Origin: Chloroflexota bacterium
GTDB taxonomy: Bacteria > Chloroflexota > Limnocylindria > Limnocylindrales > CSP1-4
NCBI GenBank assembly: GCA_016781485.1
Contig: JADDQH010000007.1
Span: forward strand, 1 to 55,868
DNA length: 55,868 nt
Direction of reading: 5' to 3'
A model generated the notes under the pieces. The model saw nothing but the letters and a program-made list of their open reading frames with translations. It made no database searches and had not been told where the DNA came from. The position numbers and the translations under genes were made by a program. Of the stretch, positions 18,507 through 25,661 are shown in pieces; the first letter of the stretch is position 1, and every line of letters begins with the position of its first letter.

Positions 18507-18512
18507 CGGTGC

Positions 18513-18518
18513 ATTGTG
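18513..18518 (-). promoter_or_regulatory. Predicted -10 box, leaderless kinase 2 mRNA
   Basis: Minus-strand CACAAT ends 6 nt before the ATG at 18506. Confidence 0.35.
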
Positions 18519-18627
18519 CGCACCCCCGCCGCGACGGAGGCAATCCGGCTGGCCTCACCCGGTTCTGCGGCCAGTCGGATGGTGCCGCCTCTTCGGTGTC
18601 CGCACCCTCACGTCGTCAACTCTCGCA

Positions 18628-19284
18628 GTGGAGACCATCCGCATGCTCCCCTTCGTCCTCACCGCCGCTGGCGCGCTCGGCATCTCGATCACCACGGCGC
18701 TCGAGGTCGTGACCGCACCGCACAGCGCCCATGTCGTGGCCTTCCCGATCAATGGCGCGGTGCACCTGGTCAAGGTGCTCGCCGTCGCCGCCTTCGTGAC
18801 AGGCATGGCCGCGTTCGCCGTCGGCTTCCGGCGTCGCCTGGGCGTGATCGGCTCGATCGCGGCTGCCGCGCTCGCCTTCGCGACGCTCGTGGGGGTGGTC
18901 CCCTACACCCTGGCCGAGGTCTCGCTCGATCCATCGCTGGTGCCGGCGCGCGCGAATGCCGAGCTCGAGGCGATCTACGCCGCGAACCCGTGGATCAGTG
19001 GCCTGGCCAGCGTGGCGCTCCCGGTCGTGGTGATGGCGATCGTCGTCTTCGCGGTCGTCGTGCTGCGACGGCGGCTCTTCCCGGCCTGGGCACCGGCGGT
19101 CAGCCTCGCCGCCATCCCGGTCGGCATCGCCGCCACGGTTCTCGCCGAGTCGGCGGGCCTGCCGCTGCCGCACCCGCCGGCCTGGATCTTCCTGGGTACC
19201 GCGGCGTACGGGCTTGCCGGAGTGGCTCGCCCATGGATCGGCGGGCAGGAGCGGGCGCCGGTGCCAGGGCCGCAGCGGGGTTGA
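18628..19284 (+). CDS. Hypothetical membrane protein divergent from kinase 2
   Basis: A 218-residue protein from a GTG at 18628 (VETIRMLPFVLTAAG); the in-frame ATG at 18643 is an alternative. There are six likely membrane segments, for example LPFVLTAAGALGISITTALEV, LAVAAFVTGMAAFAVGF, IGSIAAAALAFATLVGVVPY, VALPVVVMAIVVFAVVVL, and SLAAIPVGIAATVLAESAG. I recognise no family. It is divergent from the kinase of system 2 with a 122-bp gap, so it is a plausible target or partner of that system; this is inference from position only. A strong hairpin follows the gene. Confidence 0.6.
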   Translation: METIRMLPFVLTAAGALGISITTALEVVTAPHSAHVVAFPINGAVHLVKVLAVAAFVTGMAAFAVGFRRRLGVIGSIAAAALAFATLVGVVPYTLAEVSLDPSLVPARANAELEAIYAANPWISGLASVALPVVVMAIVVFAVVVLRRRLFPAWAPAVSLAAIPVGIAATVLAESAGLPLPHPPAWIFLGTAAYGLAGVARPWIGGQERAPVPGPQRG

Positions 19285-19310
19285 GGCCGGCGCCTCCTCC
19301 TAAGGGCCTG

Positions 19311-19335
19311 GCGGGCACCGACGAGCGGTGCCCGC
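19311..19335 (+). terminator. Hairpin after the membrane-protein gene
   Basis: GCGGGCACC at 19311-19319 pairs with GGTGCCCGC at 19327-19335 across a 7-nt loop, 27 bp after the stop at 19284. There is no U-tract, as is usual for GC-rich genomes. Confidence 0.5.
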
Positions 19336-19688
19336 CGCAGGTCGCTTTGGGTTCGAGAGTGTCAGCCACGAGGCGGTCGAGGACGTCCGAGCAAACGAGG
19401 ACGTCGGCAGCACCACCCCACATTCGGTTCTGCTGTTGTGGAGCTCGTGGTGGCGCTCGCCTCGTCGGTGCTGCCGTACTCGCTCGAGCTAGAGGCCTGC
19501 GACGACTCAAGACGTAGGTCGACGCAGAAGTCAGGGATGGCCGGGCAGGAGCACATGCCTGTTAGCGCAGGAGCGGTTCGCCCGCCTCGCTGGCGGGCAG
19601 GCGACATGACTCTCGCCCCGCCGTGCCACCGCGGATCGTTTCGAGTGGATCGAACGAGGCGCCGGCCGACGACCCTGCCAGGGCTAGG
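19336..19688. other. Non-coding stretch, nothing recognised
   Basis: About 350 bp without a supported gene. Open frames on both strands (to 20082 on plus, to 19607 on minus) give low-complexity translations with no family resemblance. One short hairpin, GCCCGCC-TCGCT-GGCGGGC, lies near 19584-19602. The stretch adjoins the PEP-synthase-like remnant and may be decayed sequence of the same origin. Confidence 0.3.
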
Positions 19689-19992
19689 CTATGCGGGCTC
19701 GACGTTCCCCGCGGTGCCGTCGACGGTGACCCGCATCCCCGTCCGCAGGCTGGCCGTCGCGATGCCGCTTGACGGAACGGCGAACGGGCCGCTGCCGAGA
19801 TCCGCCACGCCAACCCGGAGCCTTGAGCTGCGCTCATCCGCCGACATTCCGCCGGCCGCGACGGTCCGCACCAGTCCGTCGGGAACCCGGGCCCCGGCGG
19901 CGATGAGCTCGCCGAGCTGGGCGCCTTGCCGCCGACCTGGGCGGTATCGGCCAGGCGAACGTCTCGAAGGCGCCGGCCGGGAATGCGCTCAT
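19689..19992 (-). pseudogene. Remnant of a PEP-synthase / PEP-utilising enzyme with its middle deleted
   Basis: Read on the minus strand from an ATG at 19992, three frames hold successive pieces of one protein N terminus: LADTAQVGGK in one, then GAQLGELIAAGARVPDGLVRT in the next, the classic opening of pyruvate-phosphate-dikinase-like enzymes. The second frame continues to GPFAVPSSGIA (compare the PFAVRSSGIAEDL motif of the ATP-grasp domain) and then, without the several hundred residues expected, to LRTGMRVTVDGTAGNVEPA and a stop, the usual last residues of the PEP-utilising domain. This is a gene with both ends kept, an internal deletion and two frameshifts. Its ATG overlaps the stop of the TetR-like fragment (ATGA). 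Confidence 0.68.
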
Positions 19993-20438
19993 CGTTCCTT
20001 CGTTTCACTGGCCGCGGCGACCGCCGCGCGCACGATCCAGTCGACGTCATCGGGAACCTCGTCGGGCGATAGCTCGAGGTGATCTCGCCACATCGGCAGC
20101 GACGCGGATGCGGTGAGGACGACCAGCAGGCGCGTGATCCGGTCGCGATCGGCCTTCCTGAGCTTCGGCTTGATCGAGTCAGCCAGGCGGCGGACGCGGT
20201 CGTAGCGCGTTGGCATGGTCGCGTGCCGCACCTCGGATGCGCCTGGGCTCGCCATCGCCGCGCGCGACAGATCGACGAGCGTGTCGAGGCGGTCGATGGC
20301 TACTTCCGGAGCCGCGCTGTCGTACGGGGTGCGATGTAGTACCCCAACGCTTCGGGGCCCGGTGGGTCCCTGTCGGCAGTCTCCGTCCTCGTAGGCGAAG
20401 TAACGTACCAGTGCGCGTCGCGGCGAGAACTCGCGCGG
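19989..20438 (-). pseudogene. TetR-like regulator fragment
   Basis: The C-terminal part reads DRITRLLVVLTASASLPMWRD, HLELSPDEVPDDVDWIVRAA, a pattern typical of the ligand-binding half of TetR/AcrR regulators (a hydrophobic TS-like helix, then a helix with L-x-x-DE and a W). An upstream piece ALVRYFAYEDG resembles the end of the TetR recognition helix (T-LYRYF-x-x-K), but the rest of the DNA-binding domain is not recognisable, so the gene is probably decayed. It overlaps the PEP-synthase-like remnant by the ATGA junction, an arrangement expected for a regulator and its target operon. It is divergent from rtcB. Confidence 0.5.
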
Positions 20439-20482
20439 CGACACGGCCGGCACGGTCGCGAGGTGTGCGGAGGTCAGCACGG

Positions 20483-21682
20483 ATGCCAGCTGCGGCCGGG
20501 AGCGTGAAGGTCGAGGTCCTGACGCGGGGTCGAGTGCCAATCAAGAGCTGGGCCGCGGAGCTGGAATCGACCGCCCTCGAGCAGGCGATCAACCTCTCGA
20601 ACCTCCCGTTCGCCATCCGGCACGTCGCGCTGATGCCCGACGCGCACGCGGGGTACGGCATGCCGATCGGCGGCGTCCTGTTCGCCGACCGAGCCGTGGT
20701 CCCCTACGCGATCGGAGTGGACATCGGCTGCGGCGTCGCGCTCGTCGAGACCGACCTGACCGTGACGATGCTCACGCGAGACCGACTCGAGCGGGTCCTC
20801 GAGACCATCGAGGACCGCGTGCCCACGGGGACCTCGAGCCAGAAGCACAGGGTCGACCGGGAGAAGGCTGAGGTCGAGATCGGGCTGCCCCTGCCGGAGT
20901 CGATCAAGGAGCCCTGGTTCGAGCGTGCCGTGCAGCAGCTCGGGACGCTGGGGTCGGGGAACCACTTCCTCGAGATCCAGCGTGACGAGGAGGGGTGCGT
21001 CTACGTGATGCTCCACTCCGGGTCGCGGAGTCTGGGCAAGACGATCTGCGACGAGTACCACAAGCGGGCGCTCGAGCAGAACGTGATGTCGGCCTCGGTG
21101 CTCCCACACAAGGAGCTTGCGTACCTGCCACTCGAGGCCGAGGACCACAAGGGCTACTGGGCGGCGATGGAGTACGCCCTCCGGTTCGCGGAGGTGAACC
21201 GGTCGCGGATGCTCGACCAGGTCGAGCGGGCCTTCGACAAGCACACCGCGATCGGCCGCTTCGAGCGGACGGTCGACGTGCACCATAACTACGCGACCTG
21301 GGAGCACCACTTCGGGCAGGACGGGATCGTCCACCGGAAGGGCGCGGTGCGCGCCCGAAAGGGGGAGATCGTGCTCATCCCGGGCTCGATGGGGACCGCG
21401 TCGTACGTAGGCGCGGGCCTCGGTAACCCCGAGTCGTTCGAGACCTGCCAGCACGGGGCGGGTCGGGCGATGAGCCGGACAGCGGCGCGGAAGCGGATGC
21501 CGAGCGCCGAGCTGTTCCGGGAGATGGAGAGCCTCGGGGTCCGGGTGTTCTCCGGCGACCCGAAGACGGCGGCCGAGGAGGCGCCGTTCGCCTACAAGGA
21601 CATCGAAGCGGTGATGGCTCAGAGCGCCGATCTTGTGCGGCCCATCCGGCGCCTGACGCCGCTCGGCGTCGTGAAGGGGTAG
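20483..21682 (+). CDS. rtcB: RtcB family RNA ligase
   Basis: A 399-residue protein. The ATG at 20483 is chosen because GGAGG sits 9 nt upstream; a GTG at 20504 is less well placed. RtcB joins 2',3'-cyclic-phosphate or 3'-phosphate ends to 5'-OH RNA ends using GTP and Mn, in tRNA or rRNA repair. Signature segments are LMPDAHAGYGMPIGGVLF, VDIGCGVALVETDL (metal Cys), GTLGSGNHFLEIQRDEEG, MLHSGSRSLGK, VDVHHNYATWEHHF, RKGAVRARKGE, LIPGSMGTASYVGAG and CQHGAGRAMSR, with the His that takes the guanylate. It is shorter than E. coli RtcB (408) but complete. No archease gene is adjacent. A strong two-way terminator follows. Confidence 0.93.
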   Translation: MPAAAGSVKVEVLTRGRVPIKSWAAELESTALEQAINLSNLPFAIRHVALMPDAHAGYGMPIGGVLFADRAVVPYAIGVDIGCGVALVETDLTVTMLTRDRLERVLETIEDRVPTGTSSQKHRVDREKAEVEIGLPLPESIKEPWFERAVQQLGTLGSGNHFLEIQRDEEGCVYVMLHSGSRSLGKTICDEYHKRALEQNVMSASVLPHKELAYLPLEAEDHKGYWAAMEYALRFAEVNRSRMLDQVERAFDKHTAIGRFERTVDVHHNYATWEHHFGQDGIVHRKGAVRARKGEIVLIPGSMGTASYVGAGLGNPESFETCQHGAGRAMSRTAARKRMPSAELFREMESLGVRVFSGDPKTAAEEAPFAYKDIEAVMAQSADLVRPIRRLTPLGVVKG

Positions 21683-21697
21683 CGGAGGGCCAGACGA

Positions 21698-21730
21698 ACC
21701 GAAGCCCGCCGGGCTCCGGCGGGCTTCGGT
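21698..21730. terminator. Strong bidirectional terminator hairpin
   Basis: A perfect 14-bp stem (21698-21711 with 21717-21730) and a GGCTC loop lie between convergent rtcB and the LVIVD-protein gene. The flanking sequence is not a T-run on either side, but stem strength and position make a terminator very likely. Confidence 0.8.
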
Positions 21731-21752
21731 CGCGCTACCGAGCCGAGCTAAT

Positions 21753-23174
21753 TCACAGCAGCTTCAGCTTCAGCTTCAGCTTCGGCAAGAAGCGCTCGGG
21801 GTCCTCGAACTCGTACACGTCGAGCCCCCGGGCCATGTCGCCGACGTAGATGTACCCATCATGGTACTGGGCTCCCCAGGCGGTCGTGCCGGGCGCGATG
21901 TAATACGCCGCCTGCTGCGGAGCGGTCGGGTCGCTGTAGTCAACGACCTGGAGACCCGCGTTGTAGGAGCCGAAGAAGACCAGATCGCCCTGGGACGAGA
22001 AGACGTGGACGGAGCACACCGGCGCCGGCGTGTCCGCGGGGATGAACCACTCGCTCAGTTCCTCGGTCACACGCGTCAGGTCCTCGGAGACCCGGAGCGC
22101 CGTCACGCCACCGGCGTCACCGCATCCGTTGTGGATATCCTCGTCCGTGACGAGCACCACGCTGCGGTCACCATCAAGGAACTGCGCTTCGTGGTGATAC
22201 CGGATCGGGTGGTGGCCCGGCCCCTTCTCGTGAAGCCACCGATTGAGCACGACCGGGTTCCGTGGATCGGTGATGTCGATGACGAACAGGCTCCCCGTGT
22301 CGCCCGCCTCGTTGAGGTACGCGCCGCCCTCGGCGAGGAGGACGATGTCGCGTGGCGCGAATGTCCCGTCCGGCTGTCGAACCCGGTAGTCGACATACGC
22401 CGTCATGTCGTGGGTGTGCGTGAACTTGTTGCCGACGGGCCGGCCCTGGCGGTACGGCGAGTTCTCCCAGAGGACGCCGGGATCGCCGCGGAAGAGGTTC
22501 GTCGGTGCTTCCGGAGACGCGGCCAGGAGGGGGTCGAGGTCATAGATCCGAAGGCCGTTCACGCCGACGCCGCCCGACGCGAGCCACAGGCGGCGCGCAT
22601 CGACGATGTCGCCGTTGTGCGCCTCTCCATCGGCCGGGCCCACGAACGTCCACAGCAGTTTCGGGTCGGCGGGATCGGTGACGTCGAGGAACTCGGTCTT
22701 GTCGGTCCTCAGATCCGTCGTCGAGACCCGTCTCGTGCCGTTCAACGTAGCGATGTGCCGACCGTCGAACACGGCCGCGTCGGGGACCGCGTCGGCGCGG
22801 ACGCCGGGCATGTACGCACCGCTCAGCTTCGGGCTCTTCGGTTCGCTGATGTCGAAGATCCTCATGCCGAGGCCGTAGGCGCCGACGTAGAGTCGGCCTC
22901 CCTCGACCACGACGTGGCCGCCCGTAGACAGGTTGTCGCCGCCGACATGGCGGAGGTCCTGCGCGAGCGGATACGTGACGGCTGTATTCCCGGGTGGGTT
23001 GTGCGTCGCGTGCGCCAGGTCATGATCGACCGACTCCTCGCCCACCGTCACCTGCATCGCGCCCGTCATCACCAGAAGCGCGACGGTCGCGGCGGCGACT
23101 CCGAACAGACGCAGCCTCCGCCGCTTGCGTTCAGCGCGCGGCGGGGTCGACTCCCCGGTGGCAGACCGCTCCAT
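21753..23174 (-). CDS. LVIVD-repeat beta-propeller protein, membrane-anchored or secreted
   Basis: A 473-residue protein from the ATG at 23174, preceded by GGAGG with 6-nt spacing. A basic stretch (ERKRRRLRLFG) and a hydrophobic segment (VAAATVALLVMTGAM) at about 14-38 form a signal peptide or anchor. The rest shows repeated blades with GGRLYVGAYGLGMRIFDISEP, TEFLDVTDPADPKLLWTF, GSLFVIDITDPRNPVVLNRW and AGLQVVDYSDPTAPQQAAYY, each with the VxDVSDPxxP-type LVIVD signature. HTHDMTAYVDY, PIRYHHEAQFLDGD and GCGDAGG are extra conserved loops. Such proteins are extracytoplasmic and of unknown function. The last residues, KLKLKLKLL, come from a hexanucleotide repeat. Confidence 0.87.
   Translation of the reverse strand: MERSATGESTPPRAERKRRRLRLFGVAAATVALLVMTGAMQVTVGEESVDHDLAHATHNPPGNTAVTYPLAQDLRHVGGDNLSTGGHVVVEGGRLYVGAYGLGMRIFDISEPKSPKLSGAYMPGVRADAVPDAAVFDGRHIATLNGTRRVSTTDLRTDKTEFLDVTDPADPKLLWTFVGPADGEAHNGDIVDARRLWLASGGVGVNGLRIYDLDPLLAASPEAPTNLFRGDPGVLWENSPYRQGRPVGNKFTHTHDMTAYVDYRVRQPDGTFAPRDIVLLAEGGAYLNEAGDTGSLFVIDITDPRNPVVLNRWLHEKGPGHHPIRYHHEAQFLDGDRSVVLVTDEDIHNGCGDAGGVTALRVSEDLTRVTEELSEWFIPADTPAPVCSVHVFSSQGDLVFFGSYNAGLQVVDYSDPTAPQQAAYYIAPGTTAWGAQYHDGYIYVGDMARGLDVYEFEDPERFLPKLKLKLKLL
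21756..21784. repeat. Hexanucleotide tandem repeat at the 3' end of the LVIVD gene
   Basis: The unit CAGCTT is repeated about four times on the plus strand and encodes alternating Lys-Leu on the minus strand at the C terminus of the LVIVD protein. Unit-number change would alter the tail length by two residues per step without a frameshift. Confidence 0.7.
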
Positions 23175-23339
23175 CCTCAACCTCCGATGCCTCCGTCCGA
23201 CAGCGCGGATCAGCGAGCCTGAAACCGCCGGCTCTGATCGCGACCGGTCGGAATCTATCCATCCGCCGTCGGCGACGCAAGACGCTAGCGACATCTTGAC
23301 ACAGGCGTGGCAACGGAGCCGACTGCGCTCCCGAGGCCA

Positions 23340-24188
23340 CTACCGCCCCTCGCGCCACTCACCGAGCGACACGGACTCCCCCCGGCGCAGGTAGCGCACC
23401 CGGTCCTCCAGCCCGGCGGCCTTGACCTCTCGGGTGAACTCCTCGAGCGGCGAGCGGAACACCGGGTAGTCGTCGTAATGGATCGGGACCGCGGTGCCGG
23501 GCCGCACGATGCGTAGCAGCTCGACGCCGTCAGCGCCGTCCATCGTCAGCTTCAGCCCCAGGATCCGCGTCCCGCCCAGGTGGACGAGCGCGAGGTCGAT
23601 CGAGGGGAAGCGCCTGGGGATCTCGTGGAGGCGGCGGTGGATCAGCGTGTCGCCGGTGATGTAGACCCGGAGCGACGGGGACGCCTCGGGCCCGAACTCG
23701 AGGAGGCTGCCCATGACCTGCGGCAGGAGCGCCCCGACAGGCGCGGGGGAGTGCTGACCCGGCAGGGACGTGATGCGCAGTTCCTGGTCGCCCTTCGTCA
23801 CCCGCAGTCGCTGCCATCTCCGCAGGCCGCGCGCACGCCGGAACCCTTTTTGCTCCAGCCCGACCGCTCCCTGGCGCGTCGTGACGATCGGCAGGTCCCT
23901 GTCAAGCCGCTCCTGCGCGACCTGGTCGAAGTGGTCGCCGTGCAGGTGCGACAGGACGACGAGATCCAGCCGAGGTAGCTCGTCGATCTCGAGCGCGGGA
24001 TCGGTCAACCGCGCCGACCGCACGCCGTACCCCAGCCGCGCCTCCTCGCCGCGGTGGAGGAAGTTCGGATCCGTGAGGATCGTGAAGCCGCCATACCGGA
24101 TCAGGACCGTGGCGGTCCCGATGAAGAGGAGAGACGCGTGCGGGGCTTCGCCCGTCTCGGTCCGGCGCAGCGGCTCAGTCGCCTCCAT
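23340..24188 (-). CDS. MBL-fold metallohydrolase (L-ascorbate lactonase UlaG-like group)
   Basis: A 282-residue protein with the metallo-beta-lactamase fold: LLFIGTATVLIRYGGFTILTD (strand and Asp of motif 1), LVVLSHLHGDHFD (HxHxDH metal motif), LPGQHSPAP (next His), VYITGDTLI (Asp) and PIHYDDYPVF (last His). The LIRYGG-x-x-ILTDPNF start and the late IHYDDYPVF motif are typical of the UlaG-like/YcbJ group that hydrolyses phosphate or lactone esters; the substrate is unknown. It is cytosolic (no signal peptide). GGAGGGGATGG before the ATG is the ribosome site. A GATAAT -10-like box and an inverted repeat lie upstream. Confidence 0.87.
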   Translation of the reverse strand: MEATEPLRRTETGEAPHASLLFIGTATVLIRYGGFTILTDPNFLHRGEEARLGYGVRSARLTDPALEIDELPRLDLVVLSHLHGDHFDQVAQERLDRDLPIVTTRQGAVGLEQKGFRRARGLRRWQRLRVTKGDQELRITSLPGQHSPAPVGALLPQVMGSLLEFGPEASPSLRVYITGDTLIHRRLHEIPRRFPSIDLALVHLGGTRILGLKLTMDGADGVELLRIVRPGTAVPIHYDDYPVFRSPLEEFTREVKAAGLEDRVRYLRRGESVSLGEWREGR

Positions 24189-24203
24189 CCATCCCCTCCG
24201 GCC

Positions 24204-24229
24204 CTCGCTTCGACGAAAGCGAGATTATC
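24204..24229 (-). promoter_or_regulatory. -10 box with an inverted repeat over the start of transcription
   Basis: On the minus strand GATAAT (24224-24229) is followed at once by a 7-bp inverted repeat with arms at 24217-24223 and 24204-24210 and a 6-nt loop. The repeat spans the expected transcription start of the MBL-hydrolase gene, a typical place for an operator or a 5' hairpin. Confidence 0.4.
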
Positions 24230-24407
24230 GGCGACGGATGGGCGACTCAGCGGTTCCGCTGGACGACTCTTCGCCGTTCCCACATCCGCAACAGGGCTGA
24301 TACCTCTTGCTGTCGACAAGCGCCACCCGATACAGCCGCCGTACGGCAGGATGGCGCCGGGAGCGCCGGTCCGAGAAACCGGCGACCCTGTACGGGAAGG
24401 CGAGCGG

Positions 24408-24662
24408 ATGTCAGACGAGACTCGAAGAGACGAGGGCGCGGTGCCCCAGGACGCTGTGTCATCCGCCGACCACGCGGCAGGAACTCGACCGGGCGCGACG
24501 AACCTCTACGACGCGGGGAACGTCGTGGAGCCCGACGTGCTGGATCCCGCGGCCGCGGCCGGCGAGGGCACCGCGACTCGGGAGGGCGAACCACTCCACG
24601 AGGGAGTGGAGGTGCTCGACCTCCCCGAGCCCTCCGGCGGGCTCGGGCCGCACGGCGCGTGA
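24408..24662 (+). CDS. Small acidic low-complexity protein
   Basis: An 84-residue hydrophilic protein (MSDETRRDEGAVPQD... NLYDAGNVVEPDVLDPAAAA ...LPEPSGGLGPHGA), rich in Asp, Glu, Gly, Ala and Pro, with no hydrophobic core, signal or membrane segment; probably disordered in the cytosol. GGAAGG lies upstream as a weak ribosome site. No family is recognised. It is one of three such genes in a row (with those at 24740 and 25006), and similar ones occur elsewhere in the window. Confidence 0.6.
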   Translation: MSDETRRDEGAVPQDAVSSADHAAGTRPGATNLYDAGNVVEPDVLDPAAAAGEGTATREGEPLHEGVEVLDLPEPSGGLGPHGA

Positions 24663-24739
24663 GGCACGCGCGAGCGTCGGCGCGCCTCGATCCCGACCGC
24701 GGCTGTTGACGCATATCCAGCGCAGGAGGAACGGTTGGC

Positions 24740-24952
24740 ATGGAGACAGAGCGAGACGATTACGTGCAGCCCGTCGCCGAGGGCGAGGCGGGGCAGCCCG
24801 GAGACGGGGCGGGTCGTCGCGAGGAGACCGGCCACGGCTCGATCTTCCCGGCGGACGTGCCGCCCAGCGAGGGGGCGACGGTCCGGACCCCGGGCTCGAT
24901 CGGGCACCGAGAGCCGGGCGACGAGGGAGACGCCGGCGGCTCGGAGCTGTAG
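24740..24952 (+). CDS. Small acidic low-complexity protein
   Basis: A 70-residue protein (METERDDYVQPVAEGEAGQP ... IFPADVPPSEGATVRTPGS ... DEGDAGGSEL), acidic, rich in Gly, Glu and Pro, and without hydrophobic segments. AGGAGG at 24724-24729 is a good Shine-Dalgarno site with slightly long spacing (10 nt). It lies 77 bp after the previous small gene. The function is unknown; the short motif IFPADVPPSEG is the only part that looks ordered. Confidence 0.6.
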   Translation: METERDDYVQPVAEGEAGQPGDGAGRREETGHGSIFPADVPPSEGATVRTPGSIGHREPGDEGDAGGSEL

Positions 24953-25005
24953 AGCAGCTGGGCCGAGCCGTTCGGGGGAATGCGAGGCAGGGAAACGGAG
25001 GATCG

Positions 25006-25326
25006 ATGGTCGACGAACAGGGCGAGGTGACGAGAGCGCCGGATCCGAGCGGTGACCCGCAGCCAGCGCCGGGTACCGGGCCCGAGCAAAAGGCGCGGGA
25101 GCGGATCGAGGAGGCACGAAGCGAGGCCGCCGCGATGATCATCCAGCACCCGCCGAACGAGCACGACCAGGCCGCGCAGATCGAGGAGCGCATCGCCGAA
25201 GTCGTCCACGAGGCGCAGGCCCACCCCGACGCGCCTCCCCACGAGCTGGAGAAGCTGGCGGAACAGGTGGAAACAGGGCGCGACGAACTGCGGGACGAGT
25301 TCTACGGGCGGCAGCACACGGGGTGA
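25006..25326 (+). CDS. Small protein with a helical, coiled C-terminal half
   Basis: A 106-residue protein. Residues 1-27 are acidic and disordered; residues 28-101 are strongly helical and charged (QKARERIEEARSEAAAMIIQ, AQIEERIAEVVHEAQAHPD, PHELEKLAEQVETGRDELRD), which suggests a helical hairpin or coiled coil that could bind a partner. GGAGG 4 nt before the ATG is a clear ribosome site. It is last in the run of three small genes on the plus strand and is followed by the convergent lipoprotein gene. No family is recognised. Confidence 0.65.
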   Translation: MVDEQGEVTRAPDPSGDPQPAPGTGPEQKARERIEEARSEAAAMIIQHPPNEHDQAAQIEERIAEVVHEAQAHPDAPPHELEKLAEQVETGRDELRDEFYGRQHTG

Positions 25327-25350
25327 TCCGCAGAGGCCGCCGGGTGCTCG

Positions 25351-25557
25351 TCAGTCCGGCATCTTGACCTGCGTGCTCGGCACCTCGGAGTCGAGCGCCG
25401 AGCCTGGCTGAGACGGCGCGCTCCTCTCGTCCCTGGCCTGGAGCTCGGCGGCACCGGCCGTGGAGGGCGGCTCCTCTCGGCCGGCAGCACAACCGGCGAC
25501 CGCAAGTGCGGATGCCGCGACGAGGGAAAACAGGTGTCCGCGGTCCGGCTTCTTCAC
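25351..25557 (-). CDS. Small lipoprotein
   Basis: A 68-residue protein from a GTG at 25557. The signal peptide VKKPDRGHLFSLVAASALAV is followed by the lipobox A-V-A-G-Cys23, so a signal-peptidase-II-processed, membrane-anchored lipoprotein of about 45 mature residues is expected. The mature part is hydrophilic and disordered (GREEPPSTAGAAELQARDER...). There is no recognised family. It is divergent from the HipA-like kinase, with a 104-bp gap carrying a perfect palindrome. Confidence 0.6.
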   Translation of the reverse strand: MKKPDRGHLFSLVAASALAVAGCAAGREEPPSTAGAAELQARDERSAPSQPGSALDSEVPSTQVKMPD

Positions 25558-25601
25558 TGCTACAGGTTACGGCGACCGCAGTGGCGCGCGTTTCCTCGGT
25601 C

Positions 25602-25618
25602 GACGTGTGGCACACGTC
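25602..25618. promoter_or_regulatory. 17-bp perfect palindrome in the lipoprotein/HipA-like divergent region
   Basis: GACGTGTG-G-CACACGTC is a perfect inverted repeat with 8-bp arms. It sits just upstream of where the -35 region of the HipA-like gene would be (the -10 is at 25649-25654) and 45 bp from the lipoprotein start. Position and symmetry are those of an operator for a dimeric regulator that could act on both genes. Confidence 0.6.
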
Positions 25619-25648
25619 CGGGATCGCCACGGGCACGAAGGCGACTCC

Positions 25649-25654
25649 TAGACT
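25649..25654 (+). promoter_or_regulatory. Predicted -10 box, leaderless HipA-like mRNA
   Basis: TAGACT ends 7 nt before the ATG at 25662. The same hexamer precedes msrA (27275-27280) and the alpha/beta hydrolase gene (50874-50879). Confidence 0.5.
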
Positions 25655-25661
25655 GGCCGAC

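Noticed and set aside
19438-20082. A 214-residue plus-strand frame.
   Set aside because: There is no family pattern, and it overlaps the better supported PEP-synthase-like and TetR-like remnants on the other strand.
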